A stretch of DNA of 64,000 nt from Arthrobacter sp. FW306-2-2C-D06B (GCF_021789175.1 NZ_CP084560.1:1178001-1242000), one strand, 5' to 3'; positions 36,921-46,850 are shown, numbered from the stretch's first letter. Numbers and translations: made by a program. Notes: generated by a model from the letters alone, not told the origin.

Positions 36921-38578
36921 CCGGGACGCTCACCCCGCAGGGACCAAGGCCCCATGTTCCGGATTCCCAGGGTCCGGCGTCGCCGAGTCCCGCTCCTAGC
37001 CGGAATACGCGGACGCGCCGCCACTGGTCCCCCCGCTACTGGACCCGTCTCTCCATGACGGTCATCCTCGCTGCCCTCGTGCTTGCCGCGTTGGGTTCGT
37101 TCCAGCTCCTCGACTTCAGCGGTACGCGCCTTTCACGGACGATCCCCGCCGCGGAACGATTCTTCGCCCGGATGGTCCCGCTGGACTTCTCAAGGCCAGA
37201 AGAACTCGTGTGGTTGACCGTCCTGACCCTGTCAATCGTCATTTGCGGCACGCTACTCTCAGCCGTGCTTTCTGTGCCAGTCGCTTACTGGGCCGCACGC
37301 AACACCAGCCCACACCCCGCCTTTCGCTGGCTGGGCCGCAGCATCACAGTGCTCGCGCGTGCCTTCCCCGAGCTCATCCTCATCATCATCCTGGCCACGA
37401 TGTTTAGCCTTGGCTCGCTCCCCGGCATCCTTGCACTCGGCCTGCACTCCGTCGGAATGGTCGGTAAGCTCTTCGCCGATGCGATCGAACAGATCGATGA
37501 AGGCCCTCGCTTGGCCATTCGGGCCGCCGGTGGAACGAAGGCCCAGGAATTCGTCTCAGGCGTCCTGCCCCAGGTTGCACCCTCGTGGGTCGCAACCGTG
37601 CTGCACCGCCAGGACATTAACCTGCGCGCTTCTGCAATCCTCGGCTATGTGGGCATGCCCGGCCTTGGCTATGAACTCTCCGCGAGTATCCAGCGCCTGT
37701 ACTACCAGCGGGCCATGGCCGTCGCGCTCATCATTTTCCTGCTGTGTGTCGCAATGGAGGTCCTTTCTTCGACCATCCGCCGGATGGTCCTGCGCGGCGG
37801 AGCGACACGCGAACAACGGCGGTGGACCGGCCCCGCGCTCGGCTGGACAGTCGCCGCGGTGATTTGCGCCGCCGTCGTCGTCGCGGCTCCCATATGGAGC
37901 GACTTCCTCACGGTCTGGACGGTGCTTCCACAGCGCCTCGCGTCCTTCTTCCCACTCTCGATAGGCGAATACACGTGGCCGCAGATTCTTGAGATGCTCG
38001 GGCAGACCCTTGCGATCGCGTTTGCCGGAACCTTCATCGGCGTCTTTCTGTCCGTCCTGATCGGGTCCTACGCGGCGCACAATGTGGCCCCGGGGGAGGG
38101 GATCCGGCGCGGGGCCAGGCTCGTGCTGCTCGTGGTCCGCGGCATCCCGGAACTCATCCTGGCGATTGTGCTGATCCTTGTTACCGGTCTCGGCGGGGCT
38201 GCTGCGGCGCTTGCCCTGGGCATCGGCACAGTGGGCCTGCTCGGCAAGCTCCTGGCGGACTCGATCGAAGAAGTCGACCCCGGGCCCGAGCGCGCGCTGC
38301 GCGCCGCGGGTGCCTCCCGGCCGCAGACCTATGCGTCGGCGACGTTCCCACAAGCCGCGCCAGCATTTGCAGGCCACATCTTCTATGCCTTGGACGGGAA
38401 CATCCGCGCAGCCACGGTGCTGGCCGTAGTCGGAGCGGGCGGCCTGGGCCAAGTGATGTTCGAAGCCGCGCAGCTCAGTCGCTACAACGTGGTCTTCACC
38501 ATGGCCCTCCTTGTGATCGCCATGGTGCTGCTTGTCGAGGCCCTCGCGATGTGGATCCGCAAAGCCCTGGCCGAATAG
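36917..38578 (+). CDS. phnE: Fused double PhnE permease
   Basis: This encodes 553 residues, about twice a normal PhnE. Two homologous permease halves are visible: half 1 (about 40-280, EAA-like loop IRAAGGTKAQEFVSGVLPQVAPSWVATVLHR) and half 2 (about 300-553, LRAAGASRPQTYASATFPQAAPAFAGHIFY), each with its own RASAILGYVG or RAATVLAVVG stretch. So a single chain supplies both transmembrane subunits. The N-terminal 40 residues are Pro/Ser/Arg rich. ATG at 36917 overlaps the phnC stop. It is followed by the 68-bp tandem repeat array. Confidence 0.9.
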   Translation: MTGTLTPQGPRPHVPDSQGPASPSPAPSRNTRTRRHWSPRYWTRLSMTVILAALVLAALGSFQLLDFSGTRLSRTIPAAERFFARMVPLDFSRPEELVWLTVLTLSIVICGTLLSAVLSVPVAYWAARNTSPHPAFRWLGRSITVLARAFPELILIIILATMFSLGSLPGILALGLHSVGMVGKLFADAIEQIDEGPRLAIRAAGGTKAQEFVSGVLPQVAPSWVATVLHRQDINLRASAILGYVGMPGLGYELSASIQRLYYQRAMAVALIIFLLCVAMEVLSSTIRRMVLRGGATREQRRWTGPALGWTVAAVICAAVVVAAPIWSDFLTVWTVLPQRLASFFPLSIGEYTWPQILEMLGQTLAIAFAGTFIGVFLSVLIGSYAAHNVAPGEGIRRGARLVLLVVRGIPELILAIVLILVTGLGGAAAALALGIGTVGLLGKLLADSIEEVDPGPERALRAAGASRPQTYASATFPQAAPAFAGHIFYALDGNIRAATVLAVVGAGGLGQVMFEAAQLSRYNVVFTMALLVIAMVLLVEALAMWIRKALAE

Positions 38579-38583
38579 TCCCC

Positions 38584-38855
38584 ACGCCCTCCCGAAGGAT
38601 GCCGCGTAGAGCGCGGAATCCCTCGGGGCCCTCGGGCGTGTGGGCCCACCCACGCCCTCCCGAAGGATGCCGCGTAGAGCGCGGAATCCCTCGGGGCCCT
38701 CGGGCGTGTGGGCCCACCCACGCCCTCCCAAAGGATGCCGCGTAGAGCGCGGAATCCCTCGGGGCCCTCGGGCGCGTGGGCCCACCCACGCCCTCCCAAA
38801 GGATGCCGCGTAGAGCGCGGAATCCCTCGGGGCCCTCGGGCGCGTGGGCCCACCC
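38584..38855. repeat. Four tandem copies of a 68-bp GC-rich unit
   Basis: Copies start at 38584, 38652, 38720 and 38788, each beginning ACGCCCTCCC and ending GTGGGCCCACCC. Copies 1-2 read CCCGAAGG and GGCGTGTG; copies 3-4 read CCCAAAGG and, in part, GGCGCGTG. Each unit contains small palindromes (CCGCG/CGCGG, GGGCCC). Unit length is not a multiple of three, so it is not a coding repeat, although open frames cross it. It is directly after phnE and before its terminator. Confidence 0.95.
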
Positions 38856-38869
38856 ACGCAAGCCGGACA

Positions 38870-38901
38870 AAGGGCTAGGAACCATACGATTCCTAGCCCT
38901 T
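38870..38901. terminator. Terminator between phnE and the MacB-like operon
   Basis: AAGGGCTAGGAA (38870-38881) and its exact complement (38890-38901) form a 12-bp stem with an 8-nt loop. Converging operons end on both sides, so it can act bidirectionally. The U-run on either side is weak. Confidence 0.7.
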
Positions 38902-38922
38902 CCGTCAAATTGAGAAACGTGG

Positions 38923-39624
38923 TCAGGTCCCGGCAGCTACCCGCGGACGCGCCGTTTCCTCGCTCAGTTTGCCCTGCTGCAACCTGAAGCGCCGCTCGGT
39001 CTTCTGAGCCAGGCTGCGGTCGTGCGTCACCACCAGAATGGTGGTGTTGTGGTCCCGGCTCAAGGAGCTGAGCAGCTCGATGATGTGTTCACCGGTCTGC
39101 TCGTCCAGGTTGCCGGTGGGCTCGTCGGCCAGGATGAGCTTGGGCTCATTGGCCAGCGCCCGGGCAATGGCAACCCGCTGTTGCTCGCCGCCCGAGAGCT
39201 TGTTGATGCGACGGGTCTGTTTCTCCGGATCCAGCTGCACCTGTTCGAGGAGGGACCTGGCCCGCTCCAAGCGGGCAGCCTTCCGCATTCCGGCGAATTC
39301 CATGGGGAGCATCACGTTGTCCACCGCCGACAGGTTGGGGATGAGGTTGAACTGCTGGAACACGAAGCCGATGTCCCGGCGCCGGTATTCGGTGAGTTTG
39401 CCCGCTGGAAGGCCGGCCAGGCTGACCCCATCCACTACGACGTCCCCGCTGGTGGGCTTGTCCAGGGCGCCGAGCAGGGAGAGCAAGGTGCTCTTTCCGC
39501 TGCCGCTCTTCCCCACGATCGAGGCGAGGGTGCCTTTTTCGAGCTCGAAGCTCACGCCGTTGACGGGCTTGATGGTGCGGTCGCCGGACTTGAATTGGCG
39601 GACAAGGTCTTTGACTTCAATCAT
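38923..39624 (-). CDS. MacB/LolD-type ABC transporter ATPase
   Basis: This 233-residue ABC ATPase has Walker [14 protein letters not shown] (about 36-48), the LolD/MacB loop [17 protein letters not shown], signature [15 protein letters not shown] and Walker [12 protein letters not shown]. It pairs with the FtsX-type permease gene ending 2 bp upstream. Such systems work by mechanotransmission at the membrane (lipoprotein release, antimicrobial-peptide resistance or protein export) rather than as channels. The substrate is unknown. Ends near the terminator at 38870-38901. Confidence 0.92.
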   Translation of the reverse strand: MIEVKDLVRQFKSGDRTIKPVNGVSFELEKGTLASIVGKSGSGKSTLLSLLGALDKPTSGDVVVDGVSLAGLPAGKLTEYRRRDIGFVFQQFNLIPNLSAVDNVMLPMEFAGMRKAARLERARSLLEQVQLDPEKQTRRINKLSGGEQQRVAIARALANEPKLILADEPTGNLDEQTGEHIIELLSSLSRDHNTTILVVTHDRSLAQKTERRFRLQQGKLSEETARPRVAAGT

Positions 39625-39626
39625 GG

Positions 39627-41063
39627 CTATTCTCCTCGGAGGACTTCGATGGGGCGGATGCGGGCTGTGAGCAGCGCTGGTACCAGGGCGCCCACGACGG
39701 CGACGCCGAAGACCGCGGCAACGCCGGCGGCAATGACGCCGGGGGAGGCGCTCGCCGTGACCGAGGTGAGCAGTTGGGAGGCTCCGCCGAACGGGTTTCC
39801 ACCAGGTCCGCCGAAACCTCCGCCACCGGGGCCGCGCTGGCTCGTGGCCGCCGTCGAGCTGTTGGAACTGATCAGTGCCGACGCGATACCGCCGCTGGCG
39901 AAGGAGGCAATGGCAGCCCCAACGACGCTGCCGAGCGCCACGAGGACGAGGGCTTCGAGCACGAACTGCAAGCCGATGGTCCGGTTGCGGGCGCCGATGG
40001 CCTTCAGGACTCCGATCTCACGGCGGCGCTCGCGGACCAGCATGACCATGATGAGCAGAATGATCAGGCCGGCGGTCCCAAGGGCTGCGATGAAGGCCAC
40101 GAGTGAGATGTTCTTGACGCTGTCCAGGGAACTGACGGCGGTTTCGAGGTTCCGCTGGCCCTGTGTCACGTCGGCCTTGCCCGAGCCCAGGGCAGTCTGC
40201 AATGCCGTTTTGGCGGCATCCACGTTCGCCATGCTGTTGACCGTCACCACCATGCTGGAGAGCTCGCCCGGTGTTGCTGCGAGTGCCTGGGCCTCGGCGA
40301 GTGTCGTGTAAACGGCGTTGTTGCCGAAAGTAGTGCCGGCGTCGAAGATGCCCGCCACCGTGAAGGTCTTGTCGGCGATGGTGAACGTTGAGCCGGCCTT
40401 GAGATTGTTCTTTGTCGCGAGCGTGGTTCCGACGAGGGCCTTGGTGCTGGCCACGGTGTAGTCGCCCAGGCCCGTACCGCTGGTGATGTTCAAAGCCTTG
40501 CCGGCGGTGTCCACCTCGGCGCCGATACCGGTAGCCGTGATGGGCAGGGAAAACGCCGGCGCGGTTCCGCTGCTGCCCGTGCCGGTGCTGCCGCCAGTGC
40601 TGCCGCTAGTGCTGCCGCTAGTGTTGTTGCGGTTGCCGAGCGTGCCGGCGTCGATTGCTGCCTGAAGGTTCGTGGTGACGCTCGTGCCGCCGCCGGGACC
40701 GCCACCCGGTCCGGCTTGTTGCGTCGCGGTCCCGGTGGTTGAGGTGGAGGCCGCCGTTGCGGTTTCCAGGCGCAGCGCCTTGGTGCCCACTACGGACACA
40801 ACGTTCGGTACGGCTGCCGCCGTCGCGGTCTGGGCGGTAGTGAGCGGCTCGCCGCCGCCGTCGAAACCCTGTGCCCCGGCGGGGTTCACGGTCAGGACGG
40901 TGCCCACGGAGGCATTGAGCTCCTGGACTTTGCCGCCAACGGCTTGGTTGGCCACGAGCATGGCCAGCGCCAGCCCGATCGCGACGGCCAGCACTGCCAC
41001 TACAGCCGCGGTTCTTATCTTGTTGCGGAAGGCATTGCCTACACTCCGGGCGAGGACGCTCAC
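39627..41063 (-). CDS. MacB/FtsX-type ABC permease
   Basis: This encodes 478 residues: a first helix ([19 protein letters not shown]), a large extracytoplasmic MacB_PCD domain (about 45-330) and a C-terminal FtsX domain of three helices (after [20 protein letters not shown]). The periplasmic domain holds two low-complexity Gly/Ser/Thr inserts ([18 protein letters not shown], and GPGGGPGGG), and the last extracellular loop a [12 protein letters not shown] stretch. Such inserts are not part of the usual fold and may be flexible surface loops. Transcribed with the ATPase gene 2 bp downstream. Confidence 0.9.
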   Translation of the reverse strand: MSVLARSVGNAFRNKIRTAAVVAVLAVAIGLALAMLVANQAVGGKVQELNASVGTVLTVNPAGAQGFDGGGEPLTTAQTATAAAVPNVVSVVGTKALRLETATAASTSTTGTATQQAGPGGGPGGGTSVTTNLQAAIDAGTLGNRNNTSGSTSGSTGGSTGTGSSGTAPAFSLPITATGIGAEVDTAGKALNITSGTGLGDYTVASTKALVGTTLATKNNLKAGSTFTIADKTFTVAGIFDAGTTFGNNAVYTTLAEAQALAATPGELSSMVVTVNSMANVDAAKTALQTALGSGKADVTQGQRNLETAVSSLDSVKNISLVAFIAALGTAGLIILLIMVMLVRERRREIGVLKAIGARNRTIGLQFVLEALVLVALGSVVGAAIASFASGGIASALISSNSSTAATSQRGPGGGGFGGPGGNPFGGASQLLTSVTASASPGVIAAGVAAVFGVAVVGALVPALLTARIRPIEVLRGE

Positions 41064-41201
41064 GATTCTCCTTCGGGACCTGGCCCGCCCCAGCGGCGCG
41101 CCTGCTCACCTAACAGTGCTCACCGCGGCTGTGCGACTGTGCTGCTGAAGCTATGCGGGGCCTGTGAAGAGTTGCGCGACGGCGGATGGAGCCGGACACA
41201 G

Positions 41202-41241
41202 CGACGGCGGCCACCCCCTCGAGTGGGGATGGCCGCCGTCG
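41202..41241. terminator. Hairpin at the end of the sugar ABC operon
   Basis: CGACGGCGGCCA (41202-41213) pairs with its exact complement (41230-41241) around a further C/G-rich inner pairing (CCCC...GGGG). It follows the chvE-like gene, which ends at 41263 on the minus strand. No strong U-run, but the stem is very stable. Confidence 0.65.
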
Positions 41242-41262
41242 TTGGTGCCTAGATGAGAACTG

Positions 41263-42363
41263 CTACTTGGTGATCGGTCCGAGGATCGGATCGTCCACGT
41301 AGGCCGTCTTCACGTTGGCGAGGGTCACGATGACCGGAGGCAGCAGGTATGCCGGCACGGTCTTGACGCCGTTGTTGTAGGACTTGGTGTCGTTGATTTC
41401 CGGGGTCTTGCCGGACTGGACGTCCTGGACCATGGTGATGGCGTGCTCAACGAGCTTGCGGGTGTCCTTGTTGATGGTGGAGTACTGCTCACCGGCAAGG
41501 ATGGACTTGACCGACTCAACTTCGGAGTCCTGGCCGGTCACGACCGGAAGCGGCTTGCCGGCCGCCTTGACCGAGGTCAGGATGGCGCGGGCCAGGGTGT
41601 CGTTCGGGGACAGCACGCCGTCCAGCGAAGCGCTGGTGTAGGTACCTGCGAGCAGGGTATCCATGCGCTTCTGGGCGTTCTCTGCCTTCCAGCCCTGGGT
41701 GACGGCCTGCTCGAAGGACTTCTGGCCGGAAACCACCTTAAGGGTTCCGTCATCGATCTTCGGCTGCAGGATGCTCATGGCGCCGTCGAAGAAGACCTTC
41801 GCGTTGGCGTCATCGGGCGAACCGGCAAACAGCTCAATGTTATACGGGCCGCTCGGCTTCTTGGCCTTGAGTCCGTCCAGCAGGGCCTGGCCCTGCAGCA
41901 CGCCGACCTTGAAGTTGTCGTAGGCCACGTAGTAGTCGACGTTGGAGGTGTTCAGGAGCAGGCGGTCGTATGCAATGACCGTAGCGCCGGCGTCCTTGGC
42001 CTGCTTGAGCTGCGTGCCCAGCTGCGCGCCGTCAATGGCACCCACGATGATGAGTTTGTCGCCCTTGGTGATCATCGCGCTGATCTGGTTCTGCTGCTCC
42101 GAAACGCCACCGTTGGCGAACTGCACATCCGGCTTGAAACCTGCGCTCGTGAGCCCGTCGTTGAAGAGCTTCTCCGCCAGGACCCAGTTCTCACTGGTCT
42201 TCTGGGGGAGCGCGACGCCGATCGAGGAACCCTTGGGGAATGCCTCGCTGCCGCTGGATGAACCACCGGTGCTGCCGCTGTCCGTACGGCCGCAGGCCGT
42301 CAGCGCCAGAGCCGCGATCGCAGCTACTGCTGCTGCCTTTCCTGCTTTACCAAACATTCGCAT
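41263..42363 (-). CDS. chvE: Multiple-sugar-binding lipoprotein (ChvE-type)
   Basis: This 366-residue lipoprotein has lipobox LTAC (Cys24), a Gly/Ser linker, then a periplasmic-binding type I fold: IGVALPQKTSENWVLAEKLFNDGLTSAGF, LIIVGAIDGAQLGTQLKQAKDAGATVIAYDRLLL, VVTGQDSEVESVKSILAGEQYST. These match ChvE/XylF-type monosaccharide receptors. It delivers sugars (arabinose, xylose, galactose or glucose are typical) to the GguA/GguB-like transporter encoded upstream. Last gene of the minus-strand operon; strong hairpin follows. Confidence 0.88.
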   Translation of the reverse strand: MRMFGKAGKAAAVAAIAALALTACGRTDSGSTGGSSSGSEAFPKGSSIGVALPQKTSENWVLAEKLFNDGLTSAGFKPDVQFANGGVSEQQNQISAMITKGDKLIIVGAIDGAQLGTQLKQAKDAGATVIAYDRLLLNTSNVDYYVAYDNFKVGVLQGQALLDGLKAKKPSGPYNIELFAGSPDDANAKVFFDGAMSILQPKIDDGTLKVVSGQKSFEQAVTQGWKAENAQKRMDTLLAGTYTSASLDGVLSPNDTLARAILTSVKAAGKPLPVVTGQDSEVESVKSILAGEQYSTINKDTRKLVEHAITMVQDVQSGKTPEINDTKSYNNGVKTVPAYLLPPVIVTLANVKTAYVDDPILGPITK

Positions 42364-42414
42364 ATCTTGGTTCGCTTTCTTTGTTGTGGATGGAACAAGT
42401 TGTCTTGAAGCCGG

Positions 42415-43683
42415 TCAGGCTTCCTTGGAGATGACTTCCTTGGTTGTGGTTGTCTCGTCCGGGGCGTTTTCGCTGCTCCGGCCGAAATTCTTCATCATCA
42501 TTCCGATGATCGATTTCTTGCCCTGCGTCTTGTTGTAGACGTCGAAGGCAACAGCTGCCAGCAGCACGAGGCCCTTGATGATCTGGGTGAGGTCCGCGCC
42601 AACGCCGAGCAGTTGGAGGCCGTTGTTGAGGACAGCCATGACGAGGCCACCAACGATCGAGCCGATCACGGTGCCCACGCCGCCGGTGACCGCTGCGCCA
42701 CCGATGAATACTGCAGCGATCGCATCCAGTTCCCAGCCGACGCCGTCGAACGGACCCGATGCGGTGGAGCGGCCCACGAAGATCATGCCGGCGAGACCGG
42801 CAAGGATGGACATGTTCATCATGACCATGAAATTGACCTTCTTGGACTGAACTCCGGAGAGCTCAGCCGCGTGGCGGTTGCCGCCGACTGCGTAGATGTG
42901 GCGGCCGATGACCGTCTTAGCGGAAATGAACCCGTAGATCAGGACCAGTACGGCCAGGATCAGGCCCGGGATGGGGAACGAGGTGCCGGGGCGGCCAGTC
43001 GCGAACAGGTAGGTGGCGTAGAGGATGGCTGCATTGATAAGCACAAGCTTGGTGACCAACACCCAGCCTTCTTGTACTTCGGCGCCCAACGCCTGGGCGG
43101 TGCGGCGGGAACGAATCGCACTGAAAATCACGAACGCGACGGCGATAAGGCCCAGCAGGATTGTCAGGTTGTTATACCCGGTTTTCGGCCCTATCTCGGG
43201 CAGGTACCCGGAGCCCAGGTACTGGAAGTCTTCCGGGACCGGAACGGTGTTGGACTTGCCGACGAACTGGTTGAAACCGCGGAACAGCAGCATGCCCGCA
43301 AGGGTCACGATGAAGGCCGGAATACCGACGTATGCCGTCCAGAATCCTTGCCAGGCTCCGATCAGGGCGCCGAGCAGGAGCCCGAATAGGACTGCTACGT
43401 ACCAGGGCAAGTGCCAGTCCCTGATGGCCAAGGCCACCGAGATACCGACGAAGGCCGCTACCGAACCTACCGAAAGGTCGATGTGGCCGGCGATGATGAC
43501 CAGGACCATGCCAATGGCCAGGATCAGGATGTACGAGTTGCCGTTGAAGAGGTTGATGACGTTGCCCGGGGTGAGGGTGCGGCCCGAGGTGAAGATCTGG
43601 AAGAAGATGACGAGTGCAACCAGGGCGAAGATCATGCCGAATTGGCGGGTGTTGCCACCGAATAGCTTCTTGAGCGCGTTCAT
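42415..43683 (-). CDS. mmsB: Sugar ABC permease (GguB/MmsB-type)
   Basis: This encodes 422 residues with about ten membrane segments and the family blocks LALIGMVLVIIAGHIDLSVGSVAAFVG-like (AIGMVLVIIAGHIDLSVGS), TLAGMLLFRGF and VGGNRHAAELSGVQ, the last being the conserved cytoplasmic loop contacting the ATPase. GTVIGSIVGGLVMAVLNNGLQLLGV is the terminal conserved stretch. Longer than RbsC-type permeases by about 80 residues because of an extra central section, as in XylH/GguB. Lies between the ATPase and binding-protein genes. Confidence 0.9.
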   Translation of the reverse strand: MNALKKLFGGNTRQFGMIFALVALVIFFQIFTSGRTLTPGNVINLFNGNSYILILAIGMVLVIIAGHIDLSVGSVAAFVGISVALAIRDWHLPWYVAVLFGLLLGALIGAWQGFWTAYVGIPAFIVTLAGMLLFRGFNQFVGKSNTVPVPEDFQYLGSGYLPEIGPKTGYNNLTILLGLIAVAFVIFSAIRSRRTAQALGAEVQEGWVLVTKLVLINAAILYATYLFATGRPGTSFPIPGLILAVLVLIYGFISAKTVIGRHIYAVGGNRHAAELSGVQSKKVNFMVMMNMSILAGLAGMIFVGRSTASGPFDGVGWELDAIAAVFIGGAAVTGGVGTVIGSIVGGLVMAVLNNGLQLLGVGADLTQIIKGLVLLAAVAFDVYNKTQGKKSIIGMMMKNFGRSSENAPDETTTTKEVISKEA

Positions 43684-43727
43684 TGTTTTGGGTCCTTGTG
43701 TCCGTGTGGTTCTGGAGATGACCGGGG

Positions 43728-45284
43728 TCAGGCAGCTTTGCGGCTGGATGTCATGAGCTTCATGAGGCTTTCCTGGCTGGCTTCGTCCTTATTGAGTACG
43801 CCAGTGATGGAACCCTCGAAGATGGTGTAGATACGGTCGGAAAGGCCCAGCAGCTCGGGAAGCTCGGAGGAAATCACAATCACGCCTTTCCCTTGGTTGG
43901 CGAGCTCCTGGATGATTCCGTAGATCTCGTACTTGGCACCGACGTCGATTCCGCGGGTGGGTTCATCCAGGATGAGAAGGTCCGGATCGGTGAACATCCA
44001 TTTGGCGAGAACCACCTTCTGCTGGTTTCCGCCGGAGAGCTTCGATACGCCTTCCTCGACCGACGGCGTCTTGGTGCGCAGCGACTTCCGGTATTGCTCG
44101 GCCACCATGAACTCCTTGTTGGTGTCCACAACGATTCCCCGGCTGACCTTCTTCAAGTTGGCAGACACCGTGGTTGTCTTGATGTCATCCAGGAGATTCA
44201 GGCCCAGGCTCTTGCGGTCCTCGGTGACGTAGCCGAGACCGGCGTCGATCGCCTGGCGGACGCTGCGCATGGTGATCGGCTTTCCGTCCTTGTACACCTG
44301 CCCCGAGATGAACCGGCCGTAGGAGTGGCCGAAGACGGAGCGGGCAAGCTCGGTGCGGCCGGCGCCCATGAGGCCCGCAAATCCGACGATTTCACCGCGG
44401 CGTACATGGAAGCTGGAGTTCTTGCAGACCAGGCGGTCCTGGATCTGGGGATGCCCGACGTTCCAGTCCTTGACCTCGAAGAACACCTCGCCGATCTTCG
44501 GTGTGTGGTCGGGGAAACGGGACTCGAGCGTCCGCCCGACCATTCCCTTGATGATTCGGTCCTCGTCGACGCCGTCTTCCACGACGTTGAGCGTCTCGAT
44601 GGACTTGCCATCCCGGATGATGGTGATCTCGTCAGCGATCTGCTCGATCTCATTGAGCTTGTGCGAAATGATGATGGACGTGATACCCCGGCCCTTGAGG
44701 CCAAGGATCAGGTCCAGCAAGTGCTGGGAGTCCGATTCGTTGAGGGCCGCTGTGGGCTCGTCGAGGATGAGCAGCTTGACGGACTTGTTCAGGGCCTTGG
44801 CGATTTCCACCAATTGCTGCTTGCCGACGCCGATTTCCTTGATAGGGGTATCCGGGTCCTCGCGCAAACCGACCCGTGCGAGCAGTTCGATTGACCGCTT
44901 GCGTGCCTCGGCCCAGTCGATGATGCCACGACGGACGGGTTCGTTGCCGAGGAAGATGTTTTCCATGATGGACAGCTCGGGGATCAGTGCCAGTTCCTGG
45001 TGGATGATCACGATTCCCGCATGTTCGCTGGCCCGGATGTCCTTGAACTGCTGGACTTCCGCCTGGTACACGATGTCCCCGTCGTAGCTGCCGTAGGGGT
45101 AAACCCCGGAGAGCACCTTCATCAACGTGGATTTTCCTGCACCGTTTTCGCCGCAGATCGCGTGGATTTCGCCCACCTTGACCCGCAGGCTAACGTCCGA
45201 GAGCGCCTTCACGCCGGGGAATTCCTTGGTGATGGACCGCATCTCGAGGAGAACCGGATCCTGGTGCGTAATGGGGGTCGACAT
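43728..45284 (-). CDS. mmsA: Sugar ABC transporter ATPase, duplicated domains (GguA/MmsA-type)
   Basis: This 518-residue protein has two ABC domains. Domain 1: Walker [12 protein letters not shown] (about 40-50), ATPase signature [13 protein letters not shown], Walker [12 protein letters not shown]. Domain 2: degenerate P-loop [11 protein letters not shown], signature [14 protein letters not shown], Walker [15 protein letters not shown]. The arrangement is that of RbsA/XylG-like carbohydrate ATPases. First gene of the three-gene transport operon; 138-bp leader contains the GTCAAGA...TTAACGCAA element shared with the ROK regulator gene. Confidence 0.92.
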   Translation of the reverse strand: MSTPITHQDPVLLEMRSITKEFPGVKALSDVSLRVKVGEIHAICGENGAGKSTLMKVLSGVYPYGSYDGDIVYQAEVQQFKDIRASEHAGIVIIHQELALIPELSIMENIFLGNEPVRRGIIDWAEARKRSIELLARVGLREDPDTPIKEIGVGKQQLVEIAKALNKSVKLLILDEPTAALNESDSQHLLDLILGLKGRGITSIIISHKLNEIEQIADEITIIRDGKSIETLNVVEDGVDEDRIIKGMVGRTLESRFPDHTPKIGEVFFEVKDWNVGHPQIQDRLVCKNSSFHVRRGEIVGFAGLMGAGRTELARSVFGHSYGRFISGQVYKDGKPITMRSVRQAIDAGLGYVTEDRKSLGLNLLDDIKTTTVSANLKKVSRGIVVDTNKEFMVAEQYRKSLRTKTPSVEEGVSKLSGGNQQKVVLAKWMFTDPDLLILDEPTRGIDVGAKYEIYGIIQELANQGKGVIVISSELPELLGLSDRIYTIFEGSITGVLNKDEASQESLMKLMTSSRKAA

Positions 45285-45374
45285 ACCCTTGCGCCTCCAA
45301 TGTTTGACGTCGTTGTCGGCTCGGGGATGGCGAGCCTATCTGATGAGAAAGTAAACTGGATCACACCGCTTGTC

Positions 45375-45392
45375 GTCAAGACTTTAACGCAA
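45375..45392. promoter_or_regulatory. ROK operator candidate upstream of sugar ABC operon
   Basis: GTCAAGACTTTAACGCAA, 91 bp upstream of the mmsA start. It is identical at 16 of 18 positions, in the same orientation, to GTCAAGAAGTTAACGCAA at 46645-46662 upstream of the ROK gene. Two copies at two promoters of one locus make it a good operator candidate. Confidence 0.6.
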
Positions 45393-45422
45393 GACGGCGA
45401 TAACAGCGTGGTAACGAAATGT

Positions 45423-46613
45423 TTAGCCCTGCTTGATTCCGGCGTGCTGGAACACCAAAGCGGCCGCTCCGAGGGCCTCCGCCCGGGCGCCGAGCGAAGA
45501 CATCGCCAAGTGCGTTGTCTCGCCGATTACGGGCACTGCGTGGCGGACTAGACCGCGCCTGATCGGGTCCAGGAGGATGTCGCCGAGGCCGGCCAGGGGG
45601 CCGCCCACCACGATGACTTCCGGGTTTATGAGATTCGCCACATTGCCCAACGCCCGCCCCACCGCGAGCCCCGCGTCGTCCACCACGCGAAGAGTCGCCG
45701 GATCCCTCGCCAGGGCGTTGCGGACAATGTCCTCGGGCTCGAGGTGCAGCCCCGAGCCCTTCCCGAGCAGCTCGATCATGGTGGTGGTGGAAGCCATCGT
45801 TTCCAGGCAGCCCCGGTTGCCGCAGCGGCAGATGGCGCCGTATTCGTGGATCGTTGCATGGCCGATTTCTCCCGTGATTCCCACCGCCCCGTAGTAGGGC
45901 GCGCCATTGATGATCAGACCCGCTCCGATGCCGGAACCGATCTTGAGGAACATGAGATTGTTGATTCCGCTGTGGGGCCCCCAGGTGACCTCGGAGAGGG
46001 CGCCCAGATTGGCGTCGTTGTCAACGTATACGGGAAGATCGAGGGCTTCCTCCAGTCGTTCGAGAATCTGGATCCCCACCCATTCGGGCAGGATGGCACC
46101 CTGCGCGACGGTGCCGGAACGGCGGTCGATGGGGCCGGCTATGCCAGCGCCCGCCCCAACTACCGCGCTTCGGTCGACCCCGCTTTCGAGCAGGAGTTTG
46201 TCGAGGAGCGCGACGGCGGCGCTGATGCCCTGTTCGGCGTGGTGGCCGAGGGGGAGCGTGACCGTTTCCTCGACGATGATGTGATAGCCCAGCGAGGCCA
46301 GGACCACACGCAGGTGGCGCCGGCCAAAATCGATCCCGACGGCGACGGCACCGTTGCTGTTGAGCCTGACGTTCAGTGCCCGGCGTCCGGAGCTTGTGAT
46401 CGGTTCGGTGGAGACGAGCCCCGCGTCCTGCATGATCTTGACGATGTTGGAGACTGTTGCCGTGGAAAGGCCGGTCTGCCTGGCGAGTTCCGCTTGGGTG
46501 GAAGGGCCGCTCAGCAGGCATTCGATGAGCCGCTGCTGGTTCAGATGGCGCAGCGCAGATTGCGAGCCGGGGTTTTTGCGATGGCTCTTCGTCGAGCTGG
46601 ATGTTGCGGGCAT
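45423..46613 (-). CDS. ROK-family transcriptional regulator
   Basis: This encodes 396 residues. N-terminal MarR/LRP-like winged HTH (QQRLIECLLSGPSTQAELARQTGLSTATVSNIVKI, about 27-62) followed by a ROK domain: VGIDFGRRHLRVVLA, YVDNDANLGALSEVTWG and the zinc motif GHATIHEYGAICRCGNRGCLE. Position 138 bp before the sugar ABC operon, with a shared operator-like element in front of both, indicates local control by a sugar ligand, as with XylR/NagC-type ROK proteins. The C-terminal end (ALGAAALVFQHAGI) is complete. Confidence 0.9.
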   Translation of the reverse strand: MPATSSSTKSHRKNPGSQSALRHLNQQRLIECLLSGPSTQAELARQTGLSTATVSNIVKIMQDAGLVSTEPITSSGRRALNVRLNSNGAVAVGIDFGRRHLRVVLASLGYHIIVEETVTLPLGHHAEQGISAAVALLDKLLLESGVDRSAVVGAGAGIAGPIDRRSGTVAQGAILPEWVGIQILERLEEALDLPVYVDNDANLGALSEVTWGPHSGINNLMFLKIGSGIGAGLIINGAPYYGAVGITGEIGHATIHEYGAICRCGNRGCLETMASTTTMIELLGKGSGLHLEPEDIVRNALARDPATLRVVDDAGLAVGRALGNVANLINPEVIVVGGPLAGLGDILLDPIRRGLVRHAVPVIGETTHLAMSSLGARAEALGAAALVFQHAGIKQG

Positions 46614-46644
46614 GACAAGAAGCGTGCCTCAAATCACAGTTGCA

Positions 46645-46662
46645 GTCAAGAAGTTAACGCAA
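46645..46662. promoter_or_regulatory. ROK operator candidate upstream of ROK gene
   Basis: GTCAAGAAGTTAACGCAA, 32 bp upstream of the regulator's ATG, where binding would give autoregulation. Partner of the element at 45375-45392. Confidence 0.6.
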
Positions 46663-46850
46663 TGGAGCAAACTTGCATCGGCGTCATGAACTATGCGGCA
46701 GATTTGTACGATCCATCCCCGGCGGCCCGTCCGCAGGTCCATTTGTCCTGTGGGACCGGCCTGTGGCTGGCTAGGCTGGAATCACGAGTAATCCCGGGCG
46801 TGTCTCCCATGAACGCCTGACGGGGGATGCAAGGTGCTATTGAGGTGGTA

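Noticed and set aside
38584..38855. Possible CRISPR array
   Set aside because: The units are contiguous 68-bp direct repeats with no unique spacers and no cas genes nearby.
37556..38908. 450-codon open frame on the minus strand crossing the 68-bp repeats
   Set aside because: Antisense to phnE and then a translation of the tandem repeat in shifting frames; no start signal or motif.
45744..46820. 358-codon open frame on the plus strand, and a possible 52-codon gene from 46662
   Set aside because: Most of it is antisense to the ROK regulator; the tail has no ribosome site or recognisable feature.
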